Shown here in pieces: positions 55,944 to 64,000 of a stretch of DNA of 64,000 nucleotides (the stretch's first letter is position 1; each line of letters begins with the position of its first letter). A program made the translations under genes and the position numbers. The notes beneath the pieces were generated by a model. It did no database searches. It had not been told where the DNA came from and saw only the letters and a list, made by a program, of their open reading frames with translations. The stretch is from assembly GCF_013409255.1 (NCBI RefSeq), contig NZ_JACCAS010000001.1:1736001-1800000 (forward strand). The letters are read 5' to 3'. This stretch comes from Paraburkholderia bryophila. Its GTDB lineage: Bacteria; Pseudomonadota; Gammaproteobacteria; Burkholderiales; Burkholderiaceae.

Positions 55944-56243
55944 CCGGACGGTGTGCTCCTAAAAACGCGCATTGATCTGGCTAACGACGAACTAACGACG
56001 AACGCCGGCAGCGAACCCCGGCAAGCGGCAAATAATACGGGTTTACACCTAACTATAAAAATGGCTTCGGTTCATCCTGGCGATGCACGCAGGCTATGCG
56101 CCCGCAGTCTCCAGAACCGTATGCGATCGGCTTGAAAAGCCCATGAAAAAACCGCGCGGCCCTGACGGGCTCGCGCGGTTTTTTTAAGCTCGGTGCCGTC
56201 GACCAGCCACAACGGACCGATCGACCGGCTGGCAACAGGCGAT
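55944..56243. other. Intergenic region between FUSC and ppa
   Basis: About 300 bases, with the FUSC promoter region on the left and the terminator 56145-56187 on the right. A direct repeat ACTAACGACGA-like word (CTAACGACGAA twice near 55980-56001) is present. No gene found. Confidence 0.4.
56145..56187. terminator. Bidirectional terminator near ppa
   Basis: A long stem AAAAACCGCGCG / CGCGCGGTTTTT with an inner GCCC-TGAC-GGGC hairpin, A run before and seven T after. It stops the leftward ppa transcript 57 bases after its stop. Confidence 0.88.
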
Positions 56244-56771
56244 TTACTTCTTGTAGTTCGCCACGCCTTCCGTGATTTCCTTGTGCGCGGCGTCGATGCC
56301 CGCCCAGCCTTCGACCTTCACCCACTTGCCCTTCTCGAGCGCCTTGTATTGCTCGAAGAAATGCTTGATCTGGTCTTTCAGGTACGCCGGAACGTCGTCG
56401 ATCGACTTCAGGTCGGCAGTCATCGGGCAGATCTTGTCGTGCGCGACGGCAACCAGCTTTGCGTCCACGCCCGATTCGTCGGTCATTTGCAGCATACCGA
56501 GCGCGCGCGCGCGAATCACCGAGCCGGCCAGCAGCGGGAACGGCGTGATCACCAGCACGTCGACCGGGTCGCCGTCGCCCGACAGGGTTTGCGGAATGAA
56601 GCCGTAGTTGGCCGGATAGCGCATGCCGGTGCTGATGAAACGGTCGACGACCAGCAGGCCCAAATCCTTATCGGCCTCGTACTTCACCGGATCGCTTTGC
56701 GCCGGGATTTCGATGATGACGTTGAAATCTTGCGGAAGGTCTTTGCCCGCGGGGACGTGATTGAAGCTCAT
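56244..56771 (-). CDS. ppa: Inorganic pyrophosphatase
   Basis: A 175-residue family I soluble pyrophosphatase: [20 protein letters not shown] at the start, [16 protein letters not shown], the signature DGDPVDVLV (Asp66, Asp68, Asp71 bind magnesium), and [20 protein letters not shown]. Length equals that of E. coli Ppa. It keeps biosynthesis running by hydrolysing pyrophosphate. Start 56771; the frame is open to 56912 but that part is not conserved. A terminator follows. Confidence 0.95.
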   Translation of the reverse strand: MSFNHVPAGKDLPQDFNVIIEIPAQSDPVKYEADKDLGLLVVDRFISTGMRYPANYGFIPQTLSGDGDPVDVLVITPFPLLAGSVIRARALGMLQMTDESGVDAKLVAVAHDKICPMTADLKSIDDVPAYLKDQIKHFFEQYKALEKGKWVKVEGWAGIDAAHKEITEGVANYKK

Positions 56772-57059
56772 GAGCGCTCTCTGATCAGGATGGAATTCGG
56801 AACACGGCGCGCAGTGCATGCGCCCGGACGGTGTGAAGCGTGACGACTCGGATCGCCGCTGTTGCCTCGACATCGCCGCGGGCCGTGGCGATGCGGCCGG
56901 ACAGTGCGGCATACGCCATTATAGCCAATCGGCCGATGGCGCCTCGGCGAGGATCGGCGCGATAATCATCCGGCGTCGTTCGATTGTGCCTCTCGTTTGT
57001 GAACAGCACGTAACCGCTACGCACTTGCGTGGCGCCGCGTGTCACCTCAAGGAGTCTGC

Positions 57060-58499
57060 ATGGAAGAAGCCCGACACTTCATCGGCGGCGAGTGGCGCGC
57101 CGCTTCAGGCGGCGAGACGATCGCCGTGCTCGATCCGTCGGACGGCCAGCCGTTCACCCAGTTGGCACGCGGCACCGCAGCGGATATCGAGGCCGCCGTG
57201 CAGGCCGCCCGCCGCGCGTTCGAAGGCGCATGGGGCGCGGCGAGCGCCGCCGAACGCGGCCGCGTGCTGTACCGGCTGTCCATGCTGGTCGCGGCGCGTC
57301 AGGAAGAACTGGCGCAACTCGAAGCGCGCGACACCGGCAAGCCGCTCAAGCAGGCGCGCGCCGATTCGGCCGCCCTCGCCCGCTATTTCGAGTTCTATGC
57401 CGGCGCGGCCGACAAGCTGCACGGTGAAACGCTGCCCTATCAAGCCGGCTACACGGTGCTGACGATCCGCGAGCCGCACGGCGTGACCGGTCATATCGTG
57501 CCGTGGAATTACCCCATGCAGATTTTCGGCCGCAGTGTCGGCGCGGCGCTCGCCACCGGCAATGCGTGCGTCGTCAAACCGGCCGAAGATGCTTGTCTGT
57601 CCGTGCTGCGCGTCGCCGAACTGGCGGCCGAGGCGGGCTTGCCGGCCGGCGCGTTGAATATCGTCACCGGTTATGGGCACGAAGCCGGCGCGGCGCTCGC
57701 CCGTCATCCCGGCATCGATCACATTTCGTTCACCGGGTCGCCGGAAACCGGCAAGCTGGTCGCCCACATGGCCGCGGACAATCACGTGCCGGTCACGCTC
57801 GAACTCGGCGGCAAGTCGCCGCAAATCGTCTTCGCCGACGCCGATCTCGACGCGGCGCTGCCCGTGCTGGTGTCGGCGATCGTGCAGAACGCCGGGCAAA
57901 CCTGCTCGGCGGGCAGCCGCGTGCTGATCGACCGCGCCATTTACGAGCCTTTGCTGGACCGGCTGAGCAGCGCGTTCCATGGGTTGCGGGTCGGCCCTTC
58001 GCAGGCCGACCTCGACTGCGGGCCGCTGATCAACGCGAAACAGCAGCAGCGCGTGTGGGACTTTCTGTCGGACGCGCAGCACGACGGCATTGCCATGGCG
58101 GCGCAAGGCGAAGTGATCGCCGAGGCGCCGGAAAGCGGCTTTTACCAGGCGCCCACGCTGTTGCGCGACGTGCCCGCGAGCCACCGCCTCGCGCGCGACG
58201 AAGTATTCGGTCCGGTGCTCGCCGCGATGTCCTTCCACGACGAAGACGAAGCGCTGGCGCTCGCCAACGGCACGCAATACGGCCTCGTGGCCGGCATCTG
58301 GACACGCGACGGCGCGCGACAAATGCGTCTCGCGCGGCGCTTGCGCTCCGGCCAGGTGTTCATCAACAACTACGGCGCGGGCGGCGGCGTGGAATTGCCG
58401 TTCGGCGGCGTCAAGCATTCGGGGCACGGCCGCGAGAAGGGCTTCGAAGCGCTGTACGGTTTCACGGTGTTGAAGACCATCGCGATCCGGCACGGGTAG
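57060..58499 (+). CDS. NAD(P)-dependent aldehyde dehydrogenase
   Basis: A 479-residue ALDH superfamily enzyme with catalytic Cys282 (GQTCSAGS), general base Glu248 (TLELGGKSP), Asn150 (VPWNYP) and Lys173. Its sequence is nearest the betaine-aldehyde/semialdehyde type group, but the substrate cannot be fixed. MEEARHFIGGEW at 57060 has AAGGAG upstream. It heads an ALDH-SDR-MFS cluster of probable catabolic use; no regulator is included. Confidence 0.88.
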   Translation: MEEARHFIGGEWRAASGGETIAVLDPSDGQPFTQLARGTAADIEAAVQAARRAFEGAWGAASAAERGRVLYRLSMLVAARQEELAQLEARDTGKPLKQARADSAALARYFEFYAGAADKLHGETLPYQAGYTVLTIREPHGVTGHIVPWNYPMQIFGRSVGAALATGNACVVKPAEDACLSVLRVAELAAEAGLPAGALNIVTGYGHEAGAALARHPGIDHISFTGSPETGKLVAHMAADNHVPVTLELGGKSPQIVFADADLDAALPVLVSAIVQNAGQTCSAGSRVLIDRAIYEPLLDRLSSAFHGLRVGPSQADLDCGPLINAKQQQRVWDFLSDAQHDGIAMAAQGEVIAEAPESGFYQAPTLLRDVPASHRLARDEVFGPVLAAMSFHDEDEALALANGTQYGLVAGIWTRDGARQMRLARRLRSGQVFINNYGAGGGVELPFGGVKHSGHGREKGFEALYGFTVLKTIAIRHG

Positions 58500-58577
58500 C
58501 GGCCGGCGGTCGGCGGTTGGTCCGCGTTCCAGGCAAGCGGCGAATTGATTGCAGTCACAACCAACAACGGAGACATC

Positions 58578-59336
58578 ATGCGGTTGACAGGTAAAACGGC
58601 CATCGTCACGGGTGGCGGCTCGGGTTTCGGCGAAGGCATTGCGAAGACCTACGCGCGCGAAGGCGCCAACGTCGTGGTCAACGATCTGAACGGCGCGGCC
58701 GCGGAGCGCGTGGCGAGCGAAATCGCGCTGGCCGGCGGCAAGGCCATCGCGGTGGCGGGCAACGTCGCGCAGCGCGACGACTGGCAGAAGCTGCGCGAGG
58801 CCGCGCTCGAAGACTTCGGCAGCGTGCAGATCGTGGTCAACAACGCCGGCACGACGCATCGCAACAAACCCGTGATGGAAGTCACCGAAGCCGAATTCGA
58901 CCGTGTCTATGCGGTGAACGTCAAAAGCATCTACTGGAGCGTGCAGGAATTTGTGCCGTATTTCCGCGAGCAAGGCGGCGGCAGTTTCATCAATATCGCG
59001 TCGACCGCCGGCGTGCGGCCCCGGCCGGGTCTCGTCTGGTACAACGGCAGCAAGGGCGCGGTGATCATCGCGAGCAAGTCGCTCGCCGTCGAGCTGGGTC
59101 CGGACCGGATTCGCGTGAACTGCATCAATCCGGTGATCGGCGAAACGGCGCTGCTGTCGGAGTTCATGGGCGTTGAAGATACGCCGGCCAATCGGCAGCG
59201 CTTTCTCGCGGGCATTCCGCTCGGGCGCTTTTCGACCCCGCAGGACATTGCCAACGCCGCGCTGTATCTGGCTTCGGACGAAGCCGAGTTCATCACCGGC
59301 GTGTGCCTCGAAGTGGACGGCGGCCGCTGCGTGTAG
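58578..59336 (+). CDS. SDR family oxidoreductase
   Basis: A 252-residue classical short-chain dehydrogenase: nucleotide loop TGGGSGFGEG (11-20), NNAG (87-90), catalytic Ser141, Tyr154 and Lys158 (WYNGSK). The Asp in VVVNDLNG (35) after the second strand indicates NAD preference. Relatives include 3-ketoacyl-ACP-reductase-like and glucose-1-dehydrogenase-like enzymes. It lies 78 bases after the ALDH gene; together they could oxidise an alcohol through aldehyde to acid. Confidence 0.88.
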   Translation: MRLTGKTAIVTGGGSGFGEGIAKTYAREGANVVVNDLNGAAAERVASEIALAGGKAIAVAGNVAQRDDWQKLREAALEDFGSVQIVVNNAGTTHRNKPVMEVTEAEFDRVYAVNVKSIYWSVQEFVPYFREQGGGSFINIASTAGVRPRPGLVWYNGSKGAVIIASKSLAVELGPDRIRVNCINPVIGETALLSEFMGVEDTPANRQRFLAGIPLGRFSTPQDIANAALYLASDEAEFITGVCLEVDGGRCV

Positions 59337-59517
59337 CGGCGGCGGCCTCACGCGGGCTGCCAGCCGCGGGCTTGCGGCGTGTCGCACGGCTTCGGTGCGC
59401 GCCGCCCTCGCCCGCCTCAGTGTTTTCCCCCGGTATCGATTCGTCATCCAAAGCACCTGGCGCGACTAGAATCCATCGCAGGCGGTACTTCAATTCCACA
59501 AGAAAAGAGGAGACACC

Positions 59518-60837
59518 ATGGCAAGTCCTGCAGATCCGCTCCACCACCCCGGCGCGGGCGCGCCCCCTTCCACGTTCGAGGAGGCCACCTACCGCAAGGT
59601 CACGTGGCGGCTCGCGCCGCTGCTGATGCTCTGCTACGTGGTCGCGTATCTAGACCGCGTCAACGTAGGCTTCGCGAAGCTGCAAATGACCAGCGACCTC
59701 GGCCTGAGCGACGCCGTGTACGGCTTCGGCGCGGGGATTTTCTTTCTCGGCTATTTCATCTTCGAAATTCCCAGCAACGTGATCCTGCACAAGGTCGGCG
59801 CGCGCGTGTGGATCGCGCGGATCATGGTGTCGTGGGGCATCATTTCGATGCTGACCATGTTCGTCACCACGCCGGCCATGTTCTACGCGATGCGCTTCCT
59901 GCTCGGTCTCGCCGAAGCGGGCTTCTTCCCCGGCATCATCCTGTACCTCACCTACTGGTATCCGTCGCACCGGCGCGGCCGCATGACCACCTGGTTCATG
60001 ACGGCGATCGCGCTGTCGGGCGTGATCGGCGGTCCGGTGTCGGGCTACATCCTGAAGAACTTCAACGGCACGAACGGCTGGCATGGCTGGCAGTGGCTGT
60101 TTCTGCTGGAAGGCGTGCCGTCGGTGATCGTCGGGATTCTGGTGTTCGCGAAGCTGGACGACCGGATCTCGAAAGCCAAATGGCTGACGCGTGAAGAACA
60201 GCAACTGCTCGAAGGCCAGGTCTCCGCCGAAGAAGCAACCAAGCACGATATGCCGATCCGTCAGGTGCTCACGAGCGGCCGCGTGCTGATGCTGAGCCTG
60301 GTTTATTTCTCGTTCGTGATGGGGCTTTACGGCGTGAGCTTCTGGCTGCCGACCATCATCAAGGCGACCGGCGTCACCGACTCGTTCATGATCGGTCTGC
60401 TGTCGGCGATTCCATTCGCGGCGGCGGTGGTGGCGATGGTGTTCGTGGCACGCAGCGCGGACCGAACCCGCGAGCGGCGCTGGCATATCGCGGTGCCGGC
60501 CTTCGCGGGCGCGCTCGGGCTGGTGCTGTCGGTCGTATGGGCGCACAACACGGTGCTCGCCATGGCCGCGCTGACCCTCGCGACCATGGGCATTCTGACC
60601 ACGCTGCCGCTGTTCTGGAGTCTGCCTACGGCGATCCTCGCCGGCACGGGCGCGGCGGCCGGCATCGCGATGATCAATTCGATCGGCAATCTGGCGGGCT
60701 TTCTGAGCCCGTACGCGGTGGGCTGGCTCAAGCAGGCGACCGCCGCGAACGACTCCGGCATGTACATGCTGGCCGCGTTCATGGTGCTGGGCGGTTTGCT
60801 CGCAATCAGCGTGCCGGCCAGGATGGTGAACAAGTGA
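59518..60837 (+). CDS. MFS transporter, anion:cation symporter (phthalate/tartrate) type
   Basis: A 439-residue membrane protein with twelve helices, of the ACS family: LLMLCYVVAYLDRVNVGFAK near the start, FFLGYFIFEIPSNVILHKVG with the ARVWIARIMVSWG motif, RFLLGLAEAGFFPGIILYLT and a central cytosolic loop. ACS carriers import organic anions such as tartrate, galactarate or phthalate with protons. With the ALDH and SDR genes before it, it likely brings in the substrate or product of that pathway. ATG 59518 has AGGAG upstream. Confidence 0.88.
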   Translation: MASPADPLHHPGAGAPPSTFEEATYRKVTWRLAPLLMLCYVVAYLDRVNVGFAKLQMTSDLGLSDAVYGFGAGIFFLGYFIFEIPSNVILHKVGARVWIARIMVSWGIISMLTMFVTTPAMFYAMRFLLGLAEAGFFPGIILYLTYWYPSHRRGRMTTWFMTAIALSGVIGGPVSGYILKNFNGTNGWHGWQWLFLLEGVPSVIVGILVFAKLDDRISKAKWLTREEQQLLEGQVSAEEATKHDMPIRQVLTSGRVLMLSLVYFSFVMGLYGVSFWLPTIIKATGVTDSFMIGLLSAIPFAAAVVAMVFVARSADRTRERRWHIAVPAFAGALGLVLSVVWAHNTVLAMAALTLATMGILTTLPLFWSLPTAILAGTGAAAGIAMINSIGNLAGFLSPYAVGWLKQATAANDSGMYMLAAFMVLGGLLAISVPARMVNK

Positions 60838-60943
60838 AGCCGGTCGTCGCGTAACGTCGGGCGTTGGGCGGCAAGCGCTGTGCTGCGCTCGCTGCCTGCG
60901 TGACAGGTAAAGCACTTGGCGTTTCGACGCATCAACGAAAAAG

Positions 60944-60979
60944 AAAAACCCCCGGCGTTCTGCAACGCCGGGGGTTTTT
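60944..60979. terminator. Bidirectional terminator between MFS gene and hemY
   Basis: Perfect stem AACCCCCGGCGTT / AACGCCGGGGGTT with four-base loop CTGC, A run before and five T after. Ends the MFS transcript and the leftward hem operon. Confidence 0.9.
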
Positions 60980-61033
60980 CTTCGTCTGCCTGCGCTGCCT
61001 GCTGCCTGACTCAGCCAGCGCTCAAGGCAACTC

Positions 61034-62224
61034 TCACACCACGTTCATGGCCAGCGAGCTCTCGCGATAATGCTGGCTCGCCTTATCCGAATCGCCAAGC
61101 TGTTCGTGCAAACGCGCCAACGCGCGATGCGAGCGAATCTTCAGCGTCTCGTTGTCGGCCAGCTTCAACGCGCGCTCGAGGAACGATTGCGCCTTGCCCC
61201 ACAGTTGCTGATGCAGGCACAAACGGCCCAGCGCGAACATCAGGTCGGCATCTTCCGGACGATCCTTCTGCCAGGCTTCGGCCTTCTGGATCAGCGGCAA
61301 TGCGTCGCCCGCGGTGGTGTCCGGATAACGGCGCAACAGACGCGCGTCCCAGTTCTGCGCCAGCGCTTCCTCGACGATCTTGCGCGCGTCCTGCGGACGG
61401 TTCAACGCCACCAGCAGTTCGGCGGCGAGATCGGCGAGACGCGGCGAATGACGCTCGGTGGCCGACAGCGAGGTCCACAGTTCAAGCAGCGCGTCGGCGT
61501 TATGCCGGCGATCGCGCAGCAGGTTTTCCGCCGCGAGTTGCCGCAAGCGCACCGCCACGGCCGGATGAATCGCCTCGCGCTTTTCCAGCGTCTTGACGAG
61601 CTTGAGCACTTCGGCCCAGTTCTTCAATTGCTGTTGCGCGCGCAACATGATCTGCTGCGCGTGAATACGCCGCGCGCCCTGCGATTGCATCTCGGTCAAC
61701 GCGGTCAACGCGCCGTCGGCGTCGCGGCCGTCGGCGCGCATGTCGGCGGTGGCCATCAAACGGGCGTCGAGCCAGTCGGCTTCGTCGATCTGCGCGAGCC
61801 ATTCGTCGCGCCGACCGTATTCGTGCATGCGGTGCGCCGCGGTGGCCGCGATCAAACCGGCCGCGCCCTTGTTGTCGCCATTGGCGAGCGCATCTTTCGC
61901 GGCCTTCTCAGCGCGCGAGAAACGCCCGGCATACAGATTGCCGATCGCATCGCGCAACGCCGCATGCGCCTTGGCGACGCGCGAACGCGCGCGGTAAGCC
62001 GACACGCGCTGCGGCATACGCCAGATATTGCGGACGATGCGCAGCAGCGCGTACAGCAGGATGAACAGCACCACCAGCCCGACCACGAACAGATTCAACG
62101 AAATGTCGACGCGGTACGGCGGATAGATCAACAGCACCTGCCCCATATCGAAGCGCCCGACCACCGCCAGCACCACCGCGACGGCGAACAGCAACGCAAG
62201 CCATAGAAGTCCCCGGATCGCCAT
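61034..62224 (-). CDS. hemY: HemY-like membrane protein with TPR region
   Basis: A 396-residue protein with two N-terminal helices (GLLWLALLFAVAVVLAVV and LNLFVVGLVVLFILLYALL) and a long TPR-like cytoplasmic domain (ARVAKAHAALRDAIGNLYAG, RRYPDTTAGDALPLIQKAEA, HRALARLHEQLGDSDKASQH). This is the proteobacterial HemY of hem operons, not the protoporphyrinogen oxidase of Gram-positives; its exact role is unresolved. Its start is three bases from the hemDX stop, so it is co-translated with it. Confidence 0.9.
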   Translation of the reverse strand: MAIRGLLWLALLFAVAVVLAVVGRFDMGQVLLIYPPYRVDISLNLFVVGLVVLFILLYALLRIVRNIWRMPQRVSAYRARSRVAKAHAALRDAIGNLYAGRFSRAEKAAKDALANGDNKGAAGLIAATAAHRMHEYGRRDEWLAQIDEADWLDARLMATADMRADGRDADGALTALTEMQSQGARRIHAQQIMLRAQQQLKNWAEVLKLVKTLEKREAIHPAVAVRLRQLAAENLLRDRRHNADALLELWTSLSATERHSPRLADLAAELLVALNRPQDARKIVEEALAQNWDARLLRRYPDTTAGDALPLIQKAEAWQKDRPEDADLMFALGRLCLHQQLWGKAQSFLERALKLADNETLKIRSHRALARLHEQLGDSDKASQHYRESSLAMNVV

Positions 62225-62226
62225 GA

Positions 62227-64000
62227 TTAACCTCGGTTCCGGTATTGATTGACGGCTTGCAGGCTCGTGTTCAGATTCGGCAGTTCGACCGCGGCGGAGC
62301 CCGCGTCCACCTGCTTGACCAGATCTTCCACGGTCTGCGTCTTCTTCGACGCGTTGTCGAAGTAGCGCGTGAGCGACGACTGCGCCGCCTGCAGATCCGA
62401 TTTCAGCGTGGTCTGGTTGCGCGACAGCAGCGCGAGACGCGCCGACAGCAGGCGCAGCTTCACGTTCTCACGCACGAAGTAGCCCTGGTCGGGCGTGACC
62501 AGCATCGCGTCGGCATTGTCGATACGACGCACCTGCACGAGGCTCGTCAACTGCTGACCGATGCCCGTGGACACTTCGCGCCACCACACTTTCCAGCGCG
62601 GCTCGCCGGTGGCCGCCGCCACCTTCGCCGTGTCGGCCCAGGTCGCGGCCTTCGGCGTGGCGTGCGCGATCGGCGCCTCGCCCGACAGCGGCAGGCTGTC
62701 GATCTGGTCGATCGCGTTGTCGAGCTTGATGGCGAGACCCGTCAGGTCCGTGGACGGCGCGGCCTTCAGCTTGTCGATGTCTTGCGCGATCGCCTTGCGC
62801 ACCGTGACGGCCTGCGGGCTGTCCGATGCGGCCAGACGCGTGTCCGCGCTTTGCAGCGCGAACAGCGCGAGCTGCGTGTTGCCGGTGAGCTGCAACTGCT
62901 GGCTCGCGGCCGACAGCATCTGCGCGACTTCGGCGAAGGTCCAGTCGTCGCGATTGCGGGCGAGATCCGTGTATTGCTGCTGCAACGCCTGCTGCGCGGT
63001 TTGCGCGTCGGCGAGCTTGCCTTCGAGCTGCGCCACCTGCGCGTCCGATTGATGCACCGTGGCCAGCGCCTGTTCGGTCTTGACGCGCAACTCGCTGGTC
63101 TGCGCGTCGTTGGCCTGCTGGCGTTGCGCGAGTTGCTGCTCGGCGCGCTCCACCTTGCGGTTGAGCGCATAGCCGCCCACGCCCGCGCCGCAGGCAAGGA
63201 TCACGACGACAAACCACAGCAGCGGTCCGCTCGCGCTGCGGCGCTTTTGCGCTTCGTAGGGCGTGAAGGGGGGATTCGGCGGCAACCCGGTGGTTGCGGC
63301 CGGCTGGGGTGAAGCGTTCGTGGAAGCGGTCGTTTCAGTCATGCGTGATTGTGCCGGTGAATGAGCCGGGTTGGACGGTGCCGGTTGAACGATGGTCGGA
63401 ACGGCGGCAAGCAGAGCGCGGGCAATCCGGTCGTCGCCCGCGCCGGACACCGTCATGCTATCAAAACCCAATGCCCGCGCGGTCTGCGCAATACGGGGAT
63501 GCGGCGTGACGAGCGTAGCGTGTTTGAGCGCGGCGATTTCGCCGGTCGTCAGATGGTCCTGCGCGAGTTCGTGCAGATTGCGCACGCCTTCGGAACTGGT
63601 CAGCAGCCACGCGTGCGGCAGGCCGGCGAGCAATTCATGCACGCGCGCCCAGCCGCCGATCGACGGTTCGGGCACCAGACGCCGGTAAGCCGCGACCGTC
63701 TCGACCTCGGCGCCGGCTTCGCGCAGACGCTCGGCAAGCCATTCGCGGCCACCGTCGCCGCGCACGATCAGCACGCGTTTGCCCTCGAAGCCGGTGGCGC
63801 CGAGCGCGGTTTCGAGGGCCGCGAACAGCCCTTCGGAATCGAAGCGCGCGGCTTCCTCGTCGTTACCGGACGGCGGGCTGATCACGGTGTACGCCGGCGT
63901 CGCGACGCCATGGCGCGCGAGCGCCTGCACGCTGCCCGGCCCGACGACGCCGATCGGCAACGCGTGCGGCCAGATCGTGTCGCTGTGCGCGAACGCCTGG
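62227..64000 (-). CDS. hemDX: Uroporphyrinogen-III synthase / HemX fusion (N-terminus outside the window)
   Basis: An open frame of 591 codons running off the right edge. The first roughly 220 residues are the C-terminal part of HemD (uroporphyrinogen-III synthase): GVVGPGSVQALARHGV, GKRVLIVRGDGGREWLAERL, WLLTSSEGVRNLHEL, VTPHPRIAQTARALGF. A proline/alanine-rich linker, one membrane helix (GPLLWFVVVILACGAGVGGY) and a coiled-coil HemX domain follow (ERAEQQLAQRQQANDAQTSE; GSAAVELPNLNTSLQAVNQY). HemD closes the tetrapyrrole ring; HemX is a putative scaffold or regulator. The fusion is usual in Burkholderiales. Start codon and hemC should lie beyond base 64000. Confidence 0.9.
   Translation of the reverse strand, partial: QAFAHSDTIWPHALPIGVVGPGSVQALARHGVATPAYTVISPPSGNDEEAARFDSEGLFAALETALGATGFEGKRVLIVRGDGGREWLAERLREAGAEVETVAAYRRLVPEPSIGGWARVHELLAGLPHAWLLTSSEGVRNLHELAQDHLTTGEIAALKHATLVTPHPRIAQTARALGFDSMTVSGAGDDRIARALLAAVPTIVQPAPSNPAHSPAQSRMTETTASTNASPQPAATTGLPPNPPFTPYEAQKRRSASGPLLWFVVVILACGAGVGGYALNRKVERAEQQLAQRQQANDAQTSELRVKTEQALATVHQSDAQVAQLEGKLADAQTAQQALQQQYTDLARNRDDWTFAEVAQMLSAASQQLQLTGNTQLALFALQSADTRLAASDSPQAVTVRKAIAQDIDKLKAAPSTDLTGLAIKLDNAIDQIDSLPLSGEAPIAHATPKAATWADTAKVAAATGEPRWKVWWREVSTGIGQQLTSLVQVRRIDNADAMLVTPDQGYFVRENVKLRLLSARLALLSRNQTTLKSDLQAAQSSLTRYFDNASKKTQTVEDLVKQVDAGSAAVELPNLNTSLQAVNQYRNRG

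Noticed and set aside
57105..59456. A 783-codon minus-strand frame opposite the ALDH and SDR genes
   Set aside because: It spans two genes with full catalytic motifs on the plus strand and shows no domain of its own.

Overview
The window is a GC-rich, densely coded stretch of a betaproteobacterial chromosome, most probably Paraburkholderia or a close Burkholderiales relative. The pointers are two OmpC-type porins, a fused hemD-hemX followed by hemY, nadE followed by glnB, a Burkholderia-style OmpR/EnvZ pair, and very GC-biased third codon positions. No organism name was given, so this rests on gene content and protein similarity recalled from knowledge.

Layout. 1-4.4 kb: start of parE (cut by the window edge), the ABC-F ATPase uup, a DUF4399 exported protein and a rubredoxin. 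4.6-7.0 kb: a compact, compositionally milder cassette that looks like a type VI secretion effector (PAAR plus transthyretin-like domain, then a VRR-NUC nuclease in an overlapping frame) and a DUF3396 immunity protein. 7.0-9.5 kb: a long leader-like region, tRNA-Arg(CCT) with terminator, and a DGPF/YCII protein with an ECF42-type sigma factor. 9.6-12.6 kb: a two-gene TonB receptor / ModA-like binding protein operon with an unusual repeat in its promoter region. 12.8-16.7 kb: a diguanylate cyclase, an AraC regulator and a porin. 16.8-19.9 kb: a three-gene molybdenum hydroxylase operon (2Fe-2S subunit, Tat-exported Mo subunit, cytochrome c).

20-26.7 kb: a glutathione transferase, small stress-type proteins (CsbD), the dcm-vsr methylation/repair pair, a PEBP protein and a DHA2 drug exporter. 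26.8-34.5 kb: an envelope/osmotic-stress-looking block: otsA, several small proteins, two paralogous sigma-54 activators (one an orphan response regulator, one without a receiver domain), DUF883, and a tandem pair of paralogous lipoproteins with overlapping genes. 34.7-37.8 kb: an ABC importer with a fused double permease and no binding protein nearby. 38.5-43.5 kb: a second diguanylate cyclase, a small Cas2/SinR-fold-like protein, envZ-ompR and a divergent Spy/CpxP-like chaperone. 43.6-49.7 kb: pirin, a complete hisJQMP-type amino-acid importer and a highly expressed porin with an AT-rich promoter region. 49.9-56.8 kb: glnB, nadE, a COG3146 acyltransferase-like protein, GIY-YIG, FUSC and ppa. 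57-60.8 kb: ALDH-SDR-MFS catabolic cluster. 61-64 kb: hemY and hemDX (cut by the window edge).

The most interesting parts are the effector/immunity cassette with its frame-split toxin, the TonB-ModA pair with iterated CGnnATATnnCG motifs, and the sigma-54/lipoprotein block with several phased repeats. I found no CRISPR array, insertion sequence, prophage or rRNA.
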